Notes: generated by a model from the sequence alone, not told the origin. Positions 1-8,399 are shown, counted from the stretch's first letter. The stretch: 64,000 nucleotides of DNA from Cytobacillus dafuensis (GCF_007995155.1 NZ_CP042593.1:1282001-1346000), one strand, 5' to 3'. Translations and numbers: made by a program.

Positions 1-13
1 GATCCTGTTGCAT
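1..13 (-). CDS. 5' tip of a gene running off the left edge
   Basis: On the minus strand a strong ribosome binding site, GAGGAGG at about 21-27, is followed after six bases by ATG CAA CAG GAT, which runs out of the window. Only four codons (Met-Gln-Gln-Asp) are visible, so no product can be named. The call rests only on the Shine-Dalgarno sequence and its spacing. Confidence 0.45.
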
Positions 14-27
14 ACAAGTCCTCCTCA

Positions 28-541
28 ATTGATTGTTTAACATTCATATTATTTACTAATACACCTGCTATATCCCGAGGATTTACACCTTCACTCAAGT
101 TACAAGGGTCTATTTTCCAATTGTTACAACTGAAATAAGAATGAGGCCACCTTATCAGGTAATCCTTTTAAGGTATAAAATATCGATATCCATTGGAAAT
201 ACATAACGACGGTTCTCCTGTTTTCACTAATTGTATTAACGTCAGGAATTTTTCTGTTAGATAATTTGATAGAAGAATTATTGTGTGTTGCTCTTTTTAA
301 ATTCTCAGAAGGAGAGTATATGAAATTAGCAATTACTGTAAAAGTGATTGGTCAGTAAAATTCATTAATAAAACGCACAGGAACCGTCCCCTAGTTTCCG
401 GATTTATAGTTAGTGTCTGGGAAAACTTATACATAAATTTGCACTTTCTGAAATATGTGAGTTAAAATTTGTAGGAAGTATAAGGATTAAAATTAGTGCT
501 TTCTTCTTACTATAACTGTCTCAATAAATGGAGGTATAAAC
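28..541. other. intergenic region with a possible decayed membrane-protein fragment
   Basis: About 510 bases without a clear gene. On the plus strand roughly 180-357 is an open frame without a good start. It encodes a hydrophobic stretch (ITTVLLFSLIVLTSGIFLL) followed by LDNLIEELL and ends at TAA. Another frame just upstream (141-206) also looks protein-like, so a frameshifted gene remnant is possible. I do not recognise the family. A REP-like unit lies at 376-401, and the regulator's ribosome binding site (GGAGG, about 531-535) lies at the end. Confidence 0.3.
376..401 (-). repeat. REP-like GGGACGGTTC repeat, single unit
   Basis: The unit reads GGAACCGTCCCCTAGTTTCC on the plus strand. It matches the GGGACGGTTC...GTTTCC motif seen again at 6265-6290, 6337-6363, 8455-8480, 16994-17016 and 18907-18927. 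Members occur in both orientations in intergenic DNA, as REP-like elements do. Confidence 0.5.
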
Positions 542-1414
542 ATGGACCCTTCAACAATGACCTTAAAGTCAATTATTGGAAATTCTGATTTAACAAAAAA
601 AGAAGATTTAATTGCAGATTATATATTAAACAACTTAACAGATGCATGTTTAATTACATCAACAGAGTTAGCAAATAGATTAAATGTAAGTAATGCAACG
701 ATTATTCGTTTTTCTAGAAAAATTGGTTTTACCGGATATAGTGACTTTCAAAAGTATCTTAGGGAGCAGTGTTACGAAGGAAGTTTGGCTATCTCTGATG
801 ATGTTACGATCCCTTCTGAAAGATTAAAGCTGAGTTATGATAAAATTATAGAAGCAGACTTATTCAATGATAATTTGAAAATCCTTGAAAAAAATATATC
901 CTCCATTTCAGAGAAAAACTCATTAGCGGAGATTAATAAGGCAACAAATTATATCGTTGATGCTAGAAGAGTCTTTATTTTAGGTAGTAGAGCTAGAGTT
1001 GGAATAACGGAGATAATGGGAGTATTCCTGAACCAGATTATTGATAATATCGTAGTTAGCAGTAGTAATTCGTTTACACCATTTGATACGTTGGCATCTT
1101 GTAGTAAGGATGATTGTGTCCTTATTTTTTCCTTTCCAAGATACTCGGAATTAGACCTTGGAGCTGCAAAAATGGCAAAAGAGGCTAATGCAAAAGTTAT
1201 CATCATTACGGATAAAGCCACAGCACCTATCGCCCATTATGCTGATGTACTGCTCTTAGTTTCAGTGGATAGTAATGCTTTTTTCAACTCCTACACGCCA
1301 GTATTATTTTTAGCCGAATTAATATGCTCTCAAGTAAGCAAAGCTACTATTATTAAAAGTAAGGAAAAGTTAGAAAGAATTAATAAGCATATCAGTCAAT
1401 TTGGGATGTATTAA
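542..1414 (+). CDS. MurR/RpiR-family transcriptional regulator
   Basis: A 290-residue DNA-binding regulator of the RpiR/MurR family, which usually senses phosphorylated sugars or related metabolites. The N-terminal half (about 1-80) is an HTH_6-type domain with the family signature around STELANRLNVSNATIIRFSRKIGF. The C-terminal half (about 120-265) is a SIS-like domain with an FILGSRARVGIT loop and a later FSFPRYSELDL...VIIITDK segment. The ATG follows GGAGG with eight-base spacing. The gene converges on a transporter/aminotransferase operon across a shared terminator, so it may control that operon. The ligand cannot be read from the sequence. Confidence 0.85.
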   Translation: MDPSTMTLKSIIGNSDLTKKEDLIADYILNNLTDACLITSTELANRLNVSNATIIRFSRKIGFTGYSDFQKYLREQCYEGSLAISDDVTIPSERLKLSYDKIIEADLFNDNLKILEKNISSISEKNSLAEINKATNYIVDARRVFILGSRARVGITEIMGVFLNQIIDNIVVSSSNSFTPFDTLASCSKDDCVLIFSFPRYSELDLGAAKMAKEANAKVIIITDKATAPIAHYADVLLLVSVDSNAFFNSYTPVLFLAELICSQVSKATIIKSKEKLERINKHISQFGMY

Positions 1415-1417
1415 TAA

Positions 1418-1453
1418 AAAAAGGTTGTAAAAATTATTTTTACAACCTTTTAG
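1418..1453. terminator. bidirectional intrinsic terminator
   Basis: An almost perfect inverted repeat, AAAAGGTTGTAAAAA / TTTTTACAACCTTTT, has A/T tracts on both sides. It lies between the convergent RpiR-type gene and the symporter gene and can serve both. Confidence 0.8.
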
Positions 1454-1476
1454 TAGTTACATATATCATTACTATT

Positions 1477-2712
1477 TTAAATGACTTTTTTTAAGGGAGT
1501 AGAATCTTCTTCATACATGTTTTCACTGCGGGCAATACATAATGTACTCACTACGTCACCTGTAACATTTAGGGTAGTATGTCCCATATCTATTATTCTA
1601 TAAATACCTGCGATCATACCGACAATTTCCATTGGAAGTCCGAGAGTGGTTAACAACATGATTGTCATTACGATGCCTCCGCCAGGGATACCCGGGGATC
1701 CAACAGATATTAATGTTGTCATTAAAATAACGAGAAACTGTTGGCTTATTGACATTTCTACTCCGTAAATTTGAGAAACGAATATGACGGCAGCTGAATA
1801 ATACACGACAGCACCATTCATGTTCATTGTTGCTCCGATAGGAAGGGTAAACTGTGCTAATTCTTCTTTTACCTTATAATCATTTTTTGTAACAGAAATA
1901 GTTACTGGTAGTGTTCCAGAACTACTAGTTGTACTTGCTGTTACAACCCAAATTTTACCGATCGATTTAAAGAATTTTGTTAGAGGAAATTTAGCTATAA
2001 ATTTCAGCATAAATAAGTACATTATGATGATGACAGAAATTAGTCCAACATAATCAACTAATATGAACTTCCCAAGAGGGCCAAATATTTTTAATCCATA
2101 CTCACCAATTGTACAAGCCATTAGTGCAGCAACACCAATCGGGGAAAATGCCATAACGATAGCGGTCATCTTGTACATTGCTTCAGTACCTTCATTAAAT
2201 AACTTCTTAAGGCCTTCAGCTTTGTTCCCAATTAAGGTTATGGAAATTCCTAAGAATAAAGAGAAGATAATAATTTGCATCAAATTACCTGTTGCAAGAG
2301 CTTGAACTGGATTTGATGGGAATATACCTAAAATGGTTTCACTAAGAGTAGGAATCTCGGATGCTTGAAAATCAGATGATGCCTTAATACTTGAAATATC
2401 TAACCCTTCACCAGGTTTAAAGATATTTGCAACAATAATACCAATTCCACCAGCTAATAATGTTGTAATTACATAATAAAGTAATGTTTTTGTTCCGATT
2501 CTCTTTAATTTTTGGACATCACCGATACTAAAAATACCTGATGTTATCGAGAAGAAGATGAGTGGAACAACAATCATCTTGATTAGCGTTAAAAAGATAT
2601 CTCCGACTGGCTTTATCAATAATATTTTTTCTTTAAAAATCAAACCAAGTATAATCCCTACTACAAATCCAATAAAAACCTTCGTGCCAAGACCTAATTT
2701 TTTCCAACCTAT
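1477..2712 (-). CDS. dicarboxylate/amino acid:cation symporter (DAACS family), apparent AUA start
   Basis: A membrane carrier of the glutamate/dicarboxylate:Na+/H+ symporter family (GltP, GltT, DctA relatives). Hallmarks are the N-terminal GLGTKVFIGFVVGIILG helix, the serine-rich loop TASTTSSSGTLPVTI, the MNMNGAVVYY segment and the GSPGIPGGGIV hairpin. About eight helices and two re-entrant loops are expected. The frame is open back to an ATG at 2781, but that lies inside the upstream enzyme gene with no ribosome binding site. The only good site (TTTAGGAGG, just after the upstream stop) sits six bases before codon ATA at 2712-2710, exactly where relatives begin (xKKLGLGTK). A TTG at 2742 is another possibility. 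Probably cotranscribed with the class V enzyme; substrate unknown. Confidence 0.85.
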   Translation of the reverse strand: MGWKKLGLGTKVFIGFVVGIILGLIFKEKILLIKPVGDIFLTLIKMIVVPLIFFSITSGIFSIGDVQKLKRIGTKTLLYYVITTLLAGGIGIIVANIFKPGEGLDISSIKASSDFQASEIPTLSETILGIFPSNPVQALATGNLMQIIIFSLFLGISITLIGNKAEGLKKLFNEGTEAMYKMTAIVMAFSPIGVAALMACTIGEYGLKIFGPLGKFILVDYVGLISVIIIMYLFMLKFIAKFPLTKFFKSIGKIWVVTASTTSSSGTLPVTISVTKNDYKVKEELAQFTLPIGATMNMNGAVVYYSAAVIFVSQIYGVEMSISQQFLVILMTTLISVGSPGIPGGGIVMTIMLLTTLGLPMEIVGMIAGIYRIIDMGHTTLNVTGDVVSTLCIARSENMYEEDSTPLKKVI

Positions 2713-2728
2713 ATTAGCCCTCCTAAAT

Positions 2729-4015
2729 TTATGAATTTGCAAGTTCTTTCGTGATGTATAAAAATTTATCAATTTCATCAACAGTGTGACAATGAAAAGG
2801 TGAAACTCTAATAGCCCCAGTTAAGCCAATAGCTTCTAATATGCGTTTAGAATAAACACTGGTATTGACTCTTTCATAAACGGTAACACCTTTTTCTTGA
2901 TAATCTTTTCTAAGCTGCTCGCAATCTTTACCGTCAATACCAATTGCAACAATAAGATCTCTCTTAATCAAATCTGGATAATCTGCAAAAACGTTGACCT
3001 TATCCATATGTCTTAATCCTTCTATTTTTTCGCTCCCCTCAAGTAATCTATGTAGTAATGCTCTTTCGTGTAAGATTATCTTTTCCATACCTTTTAGATA
3101 TAGAGATCTTCTGGAATCATTTTGGCTTTCACTATCCTTAGAACCTAACCAGCATACATAATCAACTACTGCGGATATGGATGCAAAAAGGGCAGGTGTT
3201 GGTGAGCCAAGTTCCCAAACGCTATCTTCCTTAGCGATAAGTTTATTATGTGGAAGCTTTGATAGCCTGCTAGACACATAGGCAAACCCGATTCCTCTCG
3301 ATGCCATAAATTTATATGGAGCAAAGTTGGCACCGTCAATGCCAAGCTTTTCAACATCGAGTGTTCCATGTGGCATATGCTGTACCGCATCAACAATGAT
3401 ATATAAATTAGGTTTTTTCGCTCTTGCCGCTTTAATAATTTTTTCGAGATCCATGATATTGCCGGAAATATTACTTGAAGCTATAACACTTAGCAAAATA
3501 GTATTCTCATCAATTTTTTCAGCAATGGCTTCGGGATCAACAAACCCTGTATCCTTGTTTGCTTCAGCAACTCGGAGTTCTTTATTATTCTTTTTACAAT
3601 AGAATTCTACTGCATCATATGAGGAAGGATGCTCAATATTAGTAGTGACAGCGTTTTCACCTTTGACGTTCTCAATAATGGTAGCTACCATATTGAACAT
3701 AGCTTGAGAGGCTGTCAATTCAGTAATAAGGGATCCTGACTTTGCACCAAAAATAACATTTAAAACATCATTTGTCCCTTTTTCCATGATGTTGTTAAAA
3801 TCAACTGCTCGCAGATGATATCTTTCTGGACAATCAGGTAATAAATCAATCTTTTCTCGTACTTGTATTGCCTCTTTTAATCTAATAGAGCCACCTGAAT
3901 TATCAAAGAATAGTCTTTCTCCATAGTCTGGATCGTAATCAAGGAATGCAAATTTTTCTCGTAGTTCAGCTAATAGCTCCACATCCATTAGCTTTCCAAT
4001 TTTATAGTTATCCAC
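2729..4015 (-). CDS. class V aminotransferase-fold PLP enzyme
   Basis: A 428-residue PLP-dependent enzyme of the class V family (cysteine desulfurase, isopenicillin N epimerase and kynureninase relatives). Visible are the FFDNSGGSIRL N-terminus, a cofactor-region segment LTASQAMFNMVATI, the conserved Asp in YIIVDAVQHMPHG and the probable Schiff-base Lys in GANFAPYKFMASRGIGF. The start is GTG at 4015, with AGGAGGG upstream. It is the first gene of an operon with the symporter, which suggests that the carrier imports its amino acid substrate or exports a product. The exact reaction (lyase, epimerase or transaminase) cannot be decided here. Confidence 0.8.
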   Translation of the reverse strand: MDNYKIGKLMDVELLAELREKFAFLDYDPDYGERLFFDNSGGSIRLKEAIQVREKIDLLPDCPERYHLRAVDFNNIMEKGTNDVLNVIFGAKSGSLITELTASQAMFNMVATIIENVKGENAVTTNIEHPSSYDAVEFYCKKNNKELRVAEANKDTGFVDPEAIAEKIDENTILLSVIASSNISGNIMDLEKIIKAARAKKPNLYIIVDAVQHMPHGTLDVEKLGIDGANFAPYKFMASRGIGFAYVSSRLSKLPHNKLIAKEDSVWELGSPTPALFASISAVVDYVCWLGSKDSESQNDSRRSLYLKGMEKIILHERALLHRLLEGSEKIEGLRHMDKVNVFADYPDLIKRDLIVAIGIDGKDCEQLRKDYQEKGVTVYERVNTSVYSKRILEAIGLTGAIRVSPFHCHTVDEIDKFLYITKELANS

Positions 4016-4032
4016 CTTTAAACCCTCCTATT

Positions 4033-4048
4033 CGCTAAAACGTTTACA
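4033..4048 (-). promoter_or_regulatory. possible catabolite-responsive element (cre)
   Basis: On the minus strand the site reads TGTAAACGTTTTAGCG, matching the first half of the CcpA cre consensus (TGWAARCG) well and the second half poorly. It lies just upstream of the ribosome binding site of the PLP enzyme/symporter operon, where CcpA could repress. This is a weak match seen by eye. Confidence 0.35.
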
Positions 4049-4343
4049 TTTCTTCATTAGTGATAATTTATGAAGAATTTTCTTCGTTTTATTCTAACAG
4101 ATATTATTTTCTGTTTCAATAAAGAGTTACAATTTTCAAAAAACTATTAGTTTCTATTCTATATGATGCAGCCCGGGCTTCTTCTAAAAACATGGGGAAG
4201 GTTCTTGCGTTTTTTGAAGGTGAAACCGATTAGCTACCATAAAGTAATGTTGAAATATAAGGGAAGTAAAGCTGTTACGTTAATCCCAGTTTATTTCCTG
4301 AATTTTGGATGATATGATATGAATAAATACACCTTAATCGGCG
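4049..4343. other. intergenic region with no recognised feature
   Basis: AT-rich spacer between divergent genes that should contain promoters in both directions. I see no convincing RNA, terminator or repeat. The plus-strand piece CCCGGGCTTCTTCTAAAAAC at 4171-4190 has no family that I can name. Confidence 0.4.
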
Positions 4344-4352
4344 GTGATGACA

Positions 4353-4619
4353 ATGAATAAAGTTTTATCTTTAGAGGAACTTGTGAAATATATTGATGAT
4401 ATAGATCGCGAAAATTCAGTCGTGCAATTTTCTATTCCGGGTAAGGGGAGATTTACTATTGTTCTTCAAGAGGAAGATGAACAGTCAATATATGCTGATG
4501 TAAATAAAAACCCGCAACTTGAATTGATGTTCAAAGAAAGTGAGGAACAATATAGGAAAGGTCTCGGTATGACCACCTCAGACCTATTAAAATCACTTAA
4601 AGATAAGGATTTTAAGTAA
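4353..4619 (+). CDS. small Phd/RelB-antitoxin-like protein, unassigned
   Basis: An 88-residue acidic protein. The N-terminal half (MNKVLSLEELVKYIDDIDR...FTIVLQEED) looks like a small beta/alpha fold. The C-terminal tail (ELMFKESEEQYRKGLGMTTSDLLKSL) resembles the 'ESxEQYKxGxxxTTxExL' tails of Phd/YefM/RelB antitoxins that cradle a toxin. No toxin gene follows; the next 300 bases are a repeat and the next ORF is unrelated. Start chosen at 4353 because GGTGA lies five bases upstream; ATG at 4347 and GTG at 4344 are also in frame. The antitoxin idea is inference only. Confidence 0.55.
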   Translation: MNKVLSLEELVKYIDDIDRENSVVQFSIPGKGRFTIVLQEEDEQSIYADVNKNPQLELMFKESEEQYRKGLGMTTSDLLKSLKDKDFK

Positions 4620-4629
4620 TGGAGTTCCG

Positions 4630-4817
4630 TATTATTGCGGTTTTGTTTCCAGGTGAAAATAAGAATTGAAAACTTTAAAATAAGGTGTCAGGCTCCGGTA
4701 CAGTAGTTCTTTATTACTGTGGGGGTCTGGCACCTTTATTTATGGTGCTAGAATTAAATGAGGAAATCTAAAATAAAGGTAATCGAGCAGCCATACATGC
4801 TTCAATGGAAGTAAATA
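4630..4817 (+). repeat. 188-bp intergenic repeat, copy 1
   Basis: Nearly the same sequence occurs at 18721-18907. The central part is a hairpin-like GGTGTCAGGC...GGTCTGGCACC palindrome containing TACAGTAGTTCTTTATTACTGT, followed by an unpaired shared tail to ACATGCTTCAAxGGAAGTAAAT. It occupies the gap between the small gene and the next ORF. No ORF is shared between the copies, so this is a dispersed non-coding repeat. Confidence 0.75.
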
Positions 4818-4925
4818 AAGCATTCCTACCATTCTTTTCTCTATAAATTTTCCTAATTATGCCGAACGCATCTACCCTATTAGTTTGTTAAAATAAGAAT
4901 ATCTAATGATAGTAGAGGTATCGAT

Positions 4926-5267
4926 ATGATAGAGCAATCATTCCTAATTTATTTAAAGGATTTCATTATTAAAAGTGGCGAAGAACTAGAATGGAATTCT
5001 CCTAATAACGAAAATTTATTAGTGGAAGTAAAAATTATAAAGCGTTCGGTGAGGGCCTATCGAGTACTAGGTCTTTTAACCTTATCACCTCAAACGCCTA
5101 ATGCAGGAGAAGTACATAACGACCCTAATCTTAAAGCATTAGCATTTACTACTAGAAAGAGAGTCTACTTAGATGATCTTGATCGTAAAACCTTTGGATG
5201 GCCCTACAATAGAATCAATCAAATGAAATATACTTACTCGCATTTCCAGGATATACCCCTTCCGTAA
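4926..5267 (+). CDS. hypothetical protein, 113 residues
   Basis: An unrecognised soluble protein with no signal peptide or membrane segment. An AGAGG site lies six to eight bases before the ATG, supporting translation. The middle (VEVKIIKRSVRAYRVLGLLTLSP) looks like a beta-rich core. The last 53 bases overlap the 3' end of the convergent SEC-C protein gene, an unusual tail-to-tail overlap. One of the two C-termini may therefore be an extension after loss of an earlier stop. Confidence 0.55.
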   Translation: MIEQSFLIYLKDFIIKSGEELEWNSPNNENLLVEVKIIKRSVRAYRVLGLLTLSPQTPNAGEVHNDPNLKALAFTTRKRVYLDDLDRKTFGWPYNRINQMKYTYSHFQDIPLP

Positions 5268-6075
5268 AAAGCCAATGCCAATACATTTCACTATCTATTT
5301 TTCCAATTGAACAATCTAGTAAAATCCCTTCCATAGCCTCATTGCAATCAAGACCTATTACATAAAAATCTCGATCATCCGAAATATCTGTTAATACAGT
5401 TGTATTTTCATTCCTGCTGCGAATCTTAAAAATGCCATTAATGGTCTCGTTAAATTCACTGCTATCTTCTTCTATTTTTTTAATATTTTGTAGGGGATCC
5501 CAGTCGTCGGATTTATGGATTTGAGGAAAATGGAGTAAGAAGTGAGTATTTAGCAAAACTTCACACATTTTTAGTTCAGCATGATATTTATTGATGTGAT
5601 TTTCAATAGTGAGGGACCAGGAAGTACGGGCTCTCTTGTCAAGCCAGCGAACAAATTTTTTTAGTTCATGGAGGAATTTTTTAACTTCTTTTTTCTGTGG
5701 TGTGACATGCATATGGAGAGGGAAAATCGTAATCATAAGTTCTTCCCAAAATGATGGCTGGCAGTCTTCCCAAGAGGTGGGGCAAGTATCTTCTAAGTAA
5801 AAACTCATAAATTTAGAGATGATTCGAAGAAATTCATTTCTGTTTTGGTCTCGAGGCTTTTCGCGTTTATACGCTATAAAATCCTTTCCATAGTATTCTA
5901 ACAACCCTCGATACATCATGTTAAACTGTGAGATGATTTGAATATTTTGGAGGATTTCCTTTCGTTCCTGTTCGGAGTTAATGGGTAAACTACTTACCTT
6001 TACTTGCGGAATAGGTCCACAGCAAATTACTTGATCCTTTCCGCTGCCACAATTACATAATATTAATCTTCTCAT
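5215..6075 (-). CDS. SEC-C-type zinc-motif protein
   Basis: A protein of about 286 residues that opens with MRRLILCNCGSGKDQVICCG, the CxCGSGK...CC pattern of the SEC-C zinc-binding motif found at the tail of SecA and in many stand-alone proteins. Here it sits at the very N-terminus. The remainder is helix-rich and tryptophan-rich with no catalytic motif that I know. ATG at 6075 has AAGAAGG about 12 bases upstream; an in-frame ATG at 6087 abuts that site and is less likely. Function unknown; SEC-C domains often mediate metal-dependent protein contacts. Confidence 0.65.
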   Translation of the reverse strand: MRRLILCNCGSGKDQVICCGPIPQVKVSSLPINSEQERKEILQNIQIISQFNMMYRGLLEYYGKDFIAYKREKPRDQNRNEFLRIISKFMSFYLEDTCPTSWEDCQPSFWEELMITIFPLHMHVTPQKKEVKKFLHELKKFVRWLDKRARTSWSLTIENHINKYHAELKMCEVLLNTHFLLHFPQIHKSDDWDPLQNIKKIEEDSSEFNETINGIFKIRSRNENTTVLTDISDDRDFYVIGLDCNEAMEGILLDCSIGKIDSEMYWHWLFTEGVYPGNASKYISFD

Positions 6076-6087
6076 GAAATAAATCAT

Positions 6088-6539
6088 CCTTCTTTCTTGT
6101 TAAGTTGTAAAAATAGGAAATTTGAAAGTAGCGAGGGGAATAAACTAGATGAATAGTGAGGGTTATTTATAGTATAGATTATTAAGATATAGTCCGCACT
6201 AATAATTCTGATAATTTCTTGAACGTGAAGGTCCATATCTCTCAAAAGAAGGCCATTTAGGAGGAACACAGGGACGGTTCCTGCGTTTCCCTACTGCGAA
6301 AAACAGACTCTTGCTTATCTAAGATATTGGAAGTTCGGAAACATGAGAACCGTCCCCATGTTTTAATATTAAGAAGTGGGGGCTGATCTTTTTTATATTT
6401 TGATATATTATAAATTCCTTCAAATAGATTAACATTGAAAAAATGGTAGAATAAATGGTGAAATATAACTTTTGCTTATATTATTTCCAATTAGTTGGTG
6501 TAGTGAAAATTTTTGAAAAACGATTAAAGGGTGTAACCA
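6088..6539. other. intergenic region around the REP pair
   Basis: About 450 bases between divergent genes. Apart from the REP-like pair it is AT-rich and must hold promoters for both neighbours. A 61-codon open frame on the minus strand (6084-6269) lacks a ribosome binding site and recognisable content, so I do not call it. Confidence 0.4.
6265..6363. repeat. inverted pair of REP-like GGGACGGTTC repeats
   Basis: Two REP-like units face each other. The first, at 6265-6290, reads ACACAGGGACGGTTCCTGCG plus TTTCC. The second, at 6337-6363, is its inverted counterpart reading GGAAACATGAGAACCGTCCC. The spacer is about 46 bases. The head-to-head pairing resembles REP doublets mobilised by RAYT-type Y1 transposases; no such gene is in the window. 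Confidence 0.65.
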
Positions 6540-7628
6540 TTGACTCCGTTTCATGAACAGTTAATCCAAATAGACGTTATAGATGAAGAAGGGATTAATA
6601 AGATAAGAGAACGGATTAACGTTCGATATCACACATTAAACTCTAAACAAAAGGCTACAATATTTGCTAGAACGATACATGATATGATTGATCGTTCACT
6701 TCCGAACTTTTCAAAGGAAACAAAAAGAAGCATTCGGATGGAGCTTATGAATAAAAAGCTTTCTACGAATTATCTTTCTATTTCTGCCAATGATATTATT
6801 GAATCTAGCATAGCATTAGCTTCAGAAGCAGAATTAAAAATAGAACTGTCCCAATGGATGCAAGAAAAGGTAGAAATAGACTCAAATATGGCAGAAAGTT
6901 ATGTAGACAATCTTCGTAAAAGCCGAAAAAAAGAAGAAAGTGAACAAACTCTTCCTTCTGAGTCAGCGGTTCGGTCAACTATTCAGGTTGATGATCATGT
7001 ACTATCCACAACTCAAAATATAATCAAAAGCAAGCTGAAGAAGCATAAGCCGTATTTTCTTGGAGCAACAGCCATAATCTTGATCTTATTTGGAATTATC
7101 GTAAGTATAGAATATCCAGCACAAAAAAATATGGATTTGGCTAAAGGGGAAGCTGATGACCTTAAAGGAACTGCTACTCAAGAAAGACTGCAAAACGAAT
7201 TGCCCCCATCCTTGCAATATGAAGAAATTGATGATCGAAAATTACGAGATTGGTTACATGGACGAAATTCTTTGTTAGCGGATGAACCGTATTTTTCTAC
7301 TATAATCGAAGTAGCAAATGAGTATAATATCCATCCACTTTTATTATTTGCCATCACGGGCCAGGAGCAAGGGTTTGTCTCTAGAGATCATAAGGATGCC
7401 GAAAAAATAGCTAATAACCCTTTTAATGTTTACTACAGCTGGAAAGATTTTAATACAAACATTACCGAATCGAGTCAAATCGCCGCTCGTACCATTGTAA
7501 ATCTAAGTAAAGATCGCCCAGCTGATGTTGATCCGATTCAATGGATTAACCGAAAATATGCTGAAGATGAAAATTGGTGGCTCGGGGTATCGGCTATTTT
7601 TAAGCAATTAGAGGGTGTTACTCAATGA
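6540..7628 (+). CDS. membrane-anchored lysozyme-like (transglycosylase-fold) protein
   Basis: A 362-residue protein with a long cytoplasmic N-terminal region (about 1-165, acidic and helical), one membrane helix (YFLGATAIILILFGIIVSI, about 178-196) and an extracellular C-terminal domain (about 245-355). The C-terminal domain (FSTIIEVANEYNIHPLLLFA-ITGQEQGFV, then NNPFNVYYSW and AARTIVNLSKDRP) has the layout of a lysozyme/SLT-type glycosidase, with Glu in GQEQGF as candidate catalytic acid. It would act on cell-wall glycan from the membrane. The start is TTG at 6540, with AAAGGGTG upstream. The substrate is inferred from the fold only. Confidence 0.6.
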   Translation: MTPFHEQLIQIDVIDEEGINKIRERINVRYHTLNSKQKATIFARTIHDMIDRSLPNFSKETKRSIRMELMNKKLSTNYLSISANDIIESSIALASEAELKIELSQWMQEKVEIDSNMAESYVDNLRKSRKKEESEQTLPSESAVRSTIQVDDHVLSTTQNIIKSKLKKHKPYFLGATAIILILFGIIVSIEYPAQKNMDLAKGEADDLKGTATQERLQNELPPSLQYEEIDDRKLRDWLHGRNSLLADEPYFSTIIEVANEYNIHPLLLFAITGQEQGFVSRDHKDAEKIANNPFNVYYSWKDFNTNITESSQIAARTIVNLSKDRPADVDPIQWINRKYAEDENWWLGVSAIFKQLEGVTQ

Positions 7629-7663
7629 GGTGAAGATTATCAATGGAAGGATGTTCATGCAGC

Positions 7664-7942
7664 TTACATAAACAAGGCCCTATCAGGAAGAATCTCTAAT
7701 AATTCTTTAAAACTATCTACTTTAAAATTTGCTTGTACTAATTCTTCATCTTTTGGAAAGTTGAAGTTGCAGCCCACTGATAATAAATTATTTACTTTAG
7801 CTGCTTCAAAATCTGAAAGTCTATCGCCAACAACAACACCTTCGTTTATTGAATATTTTTTTATAATTTTATTGACTTATGAGTAAGCTTTTTTTTGCCC
7901 AAATTCTATTACTAATTGTTTTTGAGCATCAATAACCAAAGC
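7664..7942 (-). pseudogene. HAD-superfamily phosphatase, C-terminal remnant
   Basis: The minus strand encodes ALVIDAQKQLVIEFGQKKAYS, then an in-frame TAA, then VNKIIKKYSINEGVVVGDRL with SDFEAAKVNNLLSVGCNFNF and a natural end ...LLEILPDRALFM. VVVGDRLSDFEAAK is the HAD motif IV region that binds magnesium. The catalytic N-terminal motif I (DxDGT) is absent and a stop also precedes the fragment, so the gene is truncated and interrupted. Confidence 0.75.
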
Positions 7943-8016
7943 TTAAATGATAAGGTAGAGCAAGAGAGAAGGTTTTAGTTTATCGAGAGCTAGAGCATAG
8001 AGTATGAAAACAAACG

Positions 8017-8073
8017 AAATAAAGAGAAACTTCAATTAGTGGGGGTCTTACAGCCCGTTAATTTGCGATAAAT
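8017..8073 (-). repeat. collapsed copy of the modular palindromic element (both ends, no middle)
   Basis: Read on the minus strand, the left end (TTTATCGCAAATTAACGGGC, then TGTAAGACCCCCACT) runs directly into the right end (AATTGAAGTTTCTCTTTAT). In the four full copies these ends lie about 200 bases apart, each next to a CCCCCACT. The junction here is that shared octamer, so the middle was probably deleted by recombination or slippage between the two copies of it. Confidence 0.75.
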
Positions 8074-8114
8074 GGATATCCTCACTGGATACATAAGGAT
8101 GAAACAGTCTTCAT

Positions 8115-8399
8115 ATGAATCATGACCCGTACAGTTCAAATCCAATTTATAAAGAAATTTACGAATATAATGCATATACGAATAAAGATCAATTATCAAG
8201 CTATGAAATAATAAAAAAATATTTACCAGTTCTTAATTTCAAAAAACTTGTAGATACAATTAGACCTGATTGTCTAGATACATATGAAGATCACATTAAC
8301 TTTCAAGTGAGTAGCGACGTTTGTGGTGACATGTTACTTTGTGCAACTTACGGAACAATATATGCCAATAATGAATTAGAAGCTACGCATAATTGTTAA
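8115..8399 (+). CDS. hypothetical small protein, 94 residues
   Basis: An open frame beginning MNHDPYSSNPIYKEIYEYNAYTN, soluble, rich in Tyr and Asn, with two Cys near the C-terminus. I do not recognise it. The ribosome binding site is weak (GGATGAAAC, about 13 bases upstream) and the gene sits among decayed fragments, so it may be a remnant. Confidence 0.4.
   Translation: MNHDPYSSNPIYKEIYEYNAYTNKDQLSSYEIIKKYLPVLNFKKLVDTIRPDCLDTYEDHINFQVSSDVCGDMLLCATYGTIYANNELEATHNC

Noticed and set aside
6084..6269. 61-codon minus-strand frame before the SEC-C gene
   Set aside because: No ribosome binding site, low-complexity hydrophobic content and overlap with the expected promoter.
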